Positions 50,262 to 52,797 of a stretch of 52,797 nucleotides of DNA are shown piece by piece. The stretch is from the NCBI GenBank assembly GCA_947456815.1, contig CANGTL010000015.1:1-52797 (forward strand). The letters run 5' to 3'. The position numbers were made by a program, and so were the translations under genes. This stretch comes from Flavobacteriaceae bacterium (lineage in GTDB: Bacteria; Bacteroidota; Bacteroidia; Flavobacteriales; Flavobacteriaceae). Numbering within the stretch: position 1 is the stretch's first letter; the number at the start of each line of letters is the position of its first letter. The notes under the pieces were generated by a model. That model was given only the letters and a program-made list of their open reading frames with translations. It was not told where the DNA came from and searched no databases.

Positions 50262-52797
50262 TTATTTCAATGCATCTACTTTAGCTTTTACTTCAGCTTC
50301 TGTACCTTCAAAAGTCTGTGTAGCTGCTGTACCGTTTACTGTTGTTGTAACCGTTGCTTTTGCTTTACCATCTTTGTTGATGATTTCAACACGAACATTT
50401 TTGTCCATTGTTGGTATCGCTCCTTCTTTTTTCGCACAACAGTCTTTTTTAGCCGGAGCTACAAATTTACCATCAGCATCGTAATGTGATAAACACATTT
50501 CTTTTTGCTCTGGTGAACAACCTAAACTATCGCACATTGCTGCACATTCTTCTTTAGTCATATCAGCACATTTGCTCATATCGCATTTGCCCATCATGTC
50601 ACCATCACATTCCATTTTCATTTCCATTTTGATCATTTTAGTTGATGCATCATGGCTACCATTTCCTAAGATTGGCGCAATTACCAATCCAATCAAACAA
50701 GTCAATTTAATCAAGATGTTCATTGATGGACCAGAAGTATCTTTAAATGGATCTCCAACAGTATCTCCAGTTACAGCTGCTTTATGCGCATCTGAACCTT
50801 TGTAAGTCATTTCACCATTAATCATTACTCCCGCTTCGAAAGATTTCTTAGCATTATCCCAAGCACCACCAGCGTTGTTTTGGAACACAGCCCAAAGTAC
50901 ACCTGAAACAGTTACTCCAGCCATATAACCACCTAACATTTCAGCGATTAATTGGTTGTTATCTCCATAAACTAACTTTCCTAACAATACGATTGCAATT
51001 GGGAAACCGATTGTCATAATTCCAGGCAACATCATTTCACGCAAAGCCGCTTTAGTTGAAATTTCAACACATTTACCGTACTCTGGTTTTCCAGTTCCTT
51101 CCATGATTCCTGGAATTTCTTTGAATTGACGACGTACTTCATAAACCATATCCATCGCCGCTTTACCTACTGAATTCATTGCCAAAGCAGAGAAAACTAC
51201 TGGAATCATTCCACCTACGAATAACATCGCCAAAACTGGTGCTTTGAAAATGTTGATTCCGTCGATACCTGTAAATGTTACGTAAGCAGCAAACAAAGCG
51301 AGAGAAGTCAATGCCGCAGAAGCGATTGCAAATCCTTTTCCAGTTGCAGCAGTTGTATTTCCAACTGAATCTAAAATATCTGTACGTGTACGAACTTCTT
51401 TTGGCAATTCGCTCATTTCGGCAATTCCGCCTGCGTTATCAGAGATTGGTCCGAAAGCATCAATCGCTAATTGCATTGCAGTAGTAGCCATCATTGCTGA
51501 TGCTGCTAATGCTACACCATAAAATCCAGCTAAAGCATACGATGCCCAGATAGCACCTGCGAACAACAATACGGTTGGGAACGTTGAAATCATTCCAGTT
51601 GCTAAACCAGCAATTACGTTTGTTCCTGCTCCAGTTGATGATTTTTGTACGATTGCCAAAACTGGTTTTGTACCCAATCCTGTGTAATATTCCGTAACTG
51701 AAGAAATAGCACCACCCACGATTAATCCGATGATTGTTGCATAGAAAACTCTCATTGAAGAAATGTCTTGCAAACCTTCACCAAAGAATTCCATTTTCAT
51801 TGTTGCAGGCAACATATATTGTACTAAGAAGAAACAAGCGATTGCTGTTAGAATTATAGACACCCAGTTTCCGATATTTAATGCTTTTTGAACTTGCGCC
51901 TCTTTAGCGTTATCGTCTGTGATTTTTACCAACATCGTTCCGATGATAGAAAAAAGGATTCCAAAACCAGCGATTGCCATTGGCAACAAAATTGGTCCGA
52001 TTCCACCGAAAGCATCTTGAATACTTCCACCCATATCTTTAATTACATAATTTCCTAAAACCATCGCAGCTAATACGGTTGCTACATAAGATCCGAACAA
52101 ATCCGCTCCCATACCAGCAACGTCACCTACGTTATCTCCAACGTTATCCGCAATAGTAGCAGGGTTACGTGGATCATCTTCTGGAATACCAGCTTCTACT
52201 TTACCAACTAAATCCGCACCAACGTCGGCAGCTTTGGTATAAATACCACCACCTACTCTAGCGAACAAAGCAATTGATTCCGCTCCTAACGAGAAACCAG
52301 CCAATGTTTCTAGTACGATAGTCATGTCTTCGGTTGAAGTCCACGAGCCATTCATAAAAACATTAAAAAAGAAAATAAAGAAAGCGGTCAAACCTAAAAC
52401 AGCCAAACCAGCAACTCCCAATCCCATTACTGTTCCACCACCGAAAGAAACTTTCAAAGCTTGTGGTAAACTAGTACGAGCCGCTTGTGTGGTACGAACA
52501 TTCGTTTTGGTCGCAATTTTCATCCCCATATTTCCAGCCAATGCTGAAAAGAAAGCTCCGAAAACAAATGCAATAACAATTAATAAATGTGTTTTAACTC
52601 CAGGTAAAAAAGTGATCCCTGCCAATACAGCACTTGCTATAAGAACAAAAACCGCCAATAATCTGTACTCCGCTTTAAGGAATGCTAAGGCACCTTCGTA
52701 GATGTAATCTGAAATTTCTTTCATTTTACCGTCTCCAGCATCTTGTTTTAATACCCAAGCTCTTTTGTATGCCATAAACAGCAATCCAATAAACGCC
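50262..52797 (-). CDS. hppA: Membrane-bound (Na+/H+-pumping) pyrophosphatase with Cys/Met-rich tail, partial
   Basis: This gene runs off the right edge; about 845 C-terminal codons are visible. The core is a many-helix ion-pumping PPase with the signature DVGADLVGKVEAG and PPi-binding DNVGDNVGDVAGMGADLFGS. In GNTTAATGKGFAIASA the position after GNTT is Ala, as in K+-dependent enzymes. After the last helix there is an extra tail of about 124 residues (coded by 50262-50636). It starts with a stretch holding nine Cys and many Met (GKCDMSKCADM, EECAAMCDSLGC, DCCAKK), then a short beta-like domain (VRVEIINKDGKAKATVTTTV). The tail should face the periplasm. Na+ versus H+ specificity is not decided here. 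Confidence 0.93.
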   Translation of the reverse strand, partial: AFIGLLFMAYKRAWVLKQDAGDGKMKEISDYIYEGALAFLKAEYRLLAVFVLIASAVLAGITFLPGVKTHLLIVIAFVFGAFFSALAGNMGMKIATKTNVRTTQAARTSLPQALKVSFGGGTVMGLGVAGLAVLGLTAFFIFFFNVFMNGSWTSTEDMTIVLETLAGFSLGAESIALFARVGGGIYTKAADVGADLVGKVEAGIPEDDPRNPATIADNVGDNVGDVAGMGADLFGSYVATVLAAMVLGNYVIKDMGGSIQDAFGGIGPILLPMAIAGFGILFSIIGTMLVKITDDNAKEAQVQKALNIGNWVSIILTAIACFFLVQYMLPATMKMEFFGEGLQDISSMRVFYATIIGLIVGGAISSVTEYYTGLGTKPVLAIVQKSSTGAGTNVIAGLATGMISTFPTVLLFAGAIWASYALAGFYGVALAASAMMATTAMQLAIDAFGPISDNAGGIAEMSELPKEVRTRTDILDSVGNTTAATGKGFAIASAALTSLALFAAYVTFTGIDGINIFKAPVLAMLFVGGMIPVVFSALAMNSVGKAAMDMVYEVRRQFKEIPGIMEGTGKPEYGKCVEISTKAALREMMLPGIMTIGFPIAIVLLGKLVYGDNNQLIAEMLGGYMAGVTVSGVLWAVFQNNAGGAWDNAKKSFEAGVMINGEMTYKGSDAHKAAVTGDTVGDPFKDTSGPSMNILIKLTCLIGLVIAPILGNGSHDASTKMIKMEMKMECDGDMMGKCDMSKCADMTKEECAAMCDSLGCSPEQKEMCLSHYDADGKFVAPAKKDCCAKKEGAIPTMDKNVRVEIINKDGKAKATVTTTVNGTAATQTFEGTEAEVKAKVDALK

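Overview
The window looks like chromosomal DNA from a Flavobacterium-like member of the Bacteroidota. It is AT-rich. Many genes are preceded by the Bacteroidota promoter pattern TAnnTTTG with a TTG about 19-22 bases upstream, rather than by Shine-Dalgarno sites. Three exported proteins end in type IX secretion (T9SS) sorting domains. The gliding-motility ATPase GldA is present, and so are an ExbB-ExbD-ExbD-TonB operon, a DAHP synthase-chorismate mutase fusion and a two-gene methionine synthase, all typical of the group. No rRNA, tRNA, CRISPR array, phage or complete insertion sequence was seen.

Layout. 1-5.8 kb: LolE-type permease (-), NamZ/DUF1343 lipoprotein (+), Cys-cluster protein (-), methyltransferase (+), M43-type T9SS protease (-). 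5.9-8.9 kb: a minus-strand operon queE / tandem TonB C-terminal domains / single TonB C-terminal domain / class V aminotransferase. 9.2-14.9 kb: a minus-strand energy-transduction operon exbB-exbD-exbD-tonB-small membrane protein-PstS-like lipoprotein-TPR protein. 14.9-15.8 kb is gene-poor and holds a 130-bp element with terminal inverted repeats. 15.8-26.6 kb: RCC1-repeat T9SS protein, cupin, lipoprotein, kynurenine monooxygenase, ammonium transporter, ureohydrolase, an unrecognised 603-residue protein, kynureninase and a SIMPL protein. 26.8-31 kb: queA, then an rsgA-dtd-mazG-aroA operon. 31.1-32.8 kb: an exported protein of unknown function. 32.9-37.1 kb: an aromatic amino acid operon pheA-aminotransferase-tyrA-DAHP synthase/chorismate mutase. 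Its leader appears to encode a Phe/Tyr-rich peptide followed by an intrinsic terminator. 37.4-40.3 kb: gldA (+), then a PagL-like and a DUF2807 protein (-). 40.4-48 kb: the methionine/SAM set, metH (two genes)-metF on minus and metK on plus behind a SAM-II-like riboswitch, with a T9SS protein between them. 48.2-52.8 kb: exported protein plus deoxynucleoside kinase, DinB-family protein, and a membrane pyrophosphatase with a Cys/Met-rich tail that runs off the right edge.

The genes are mostly housekeeping, and much of the unusual content lies between them. Eight copies of a dispersed, RNA-like element, probably the Rfam Flavo-1 family, are scattered through the gaps, and several carry a second repeat in their apical loop. 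Several kinds of 7-8 bp quasi-tandem word repeats fill other gaps, and one of them has invaded the aroA coding sequence. The strongest regulatory find is the candidate pheA attenuator. The second is the metK SAM-II-like leader, whose 3' strand overlaps a terminator.
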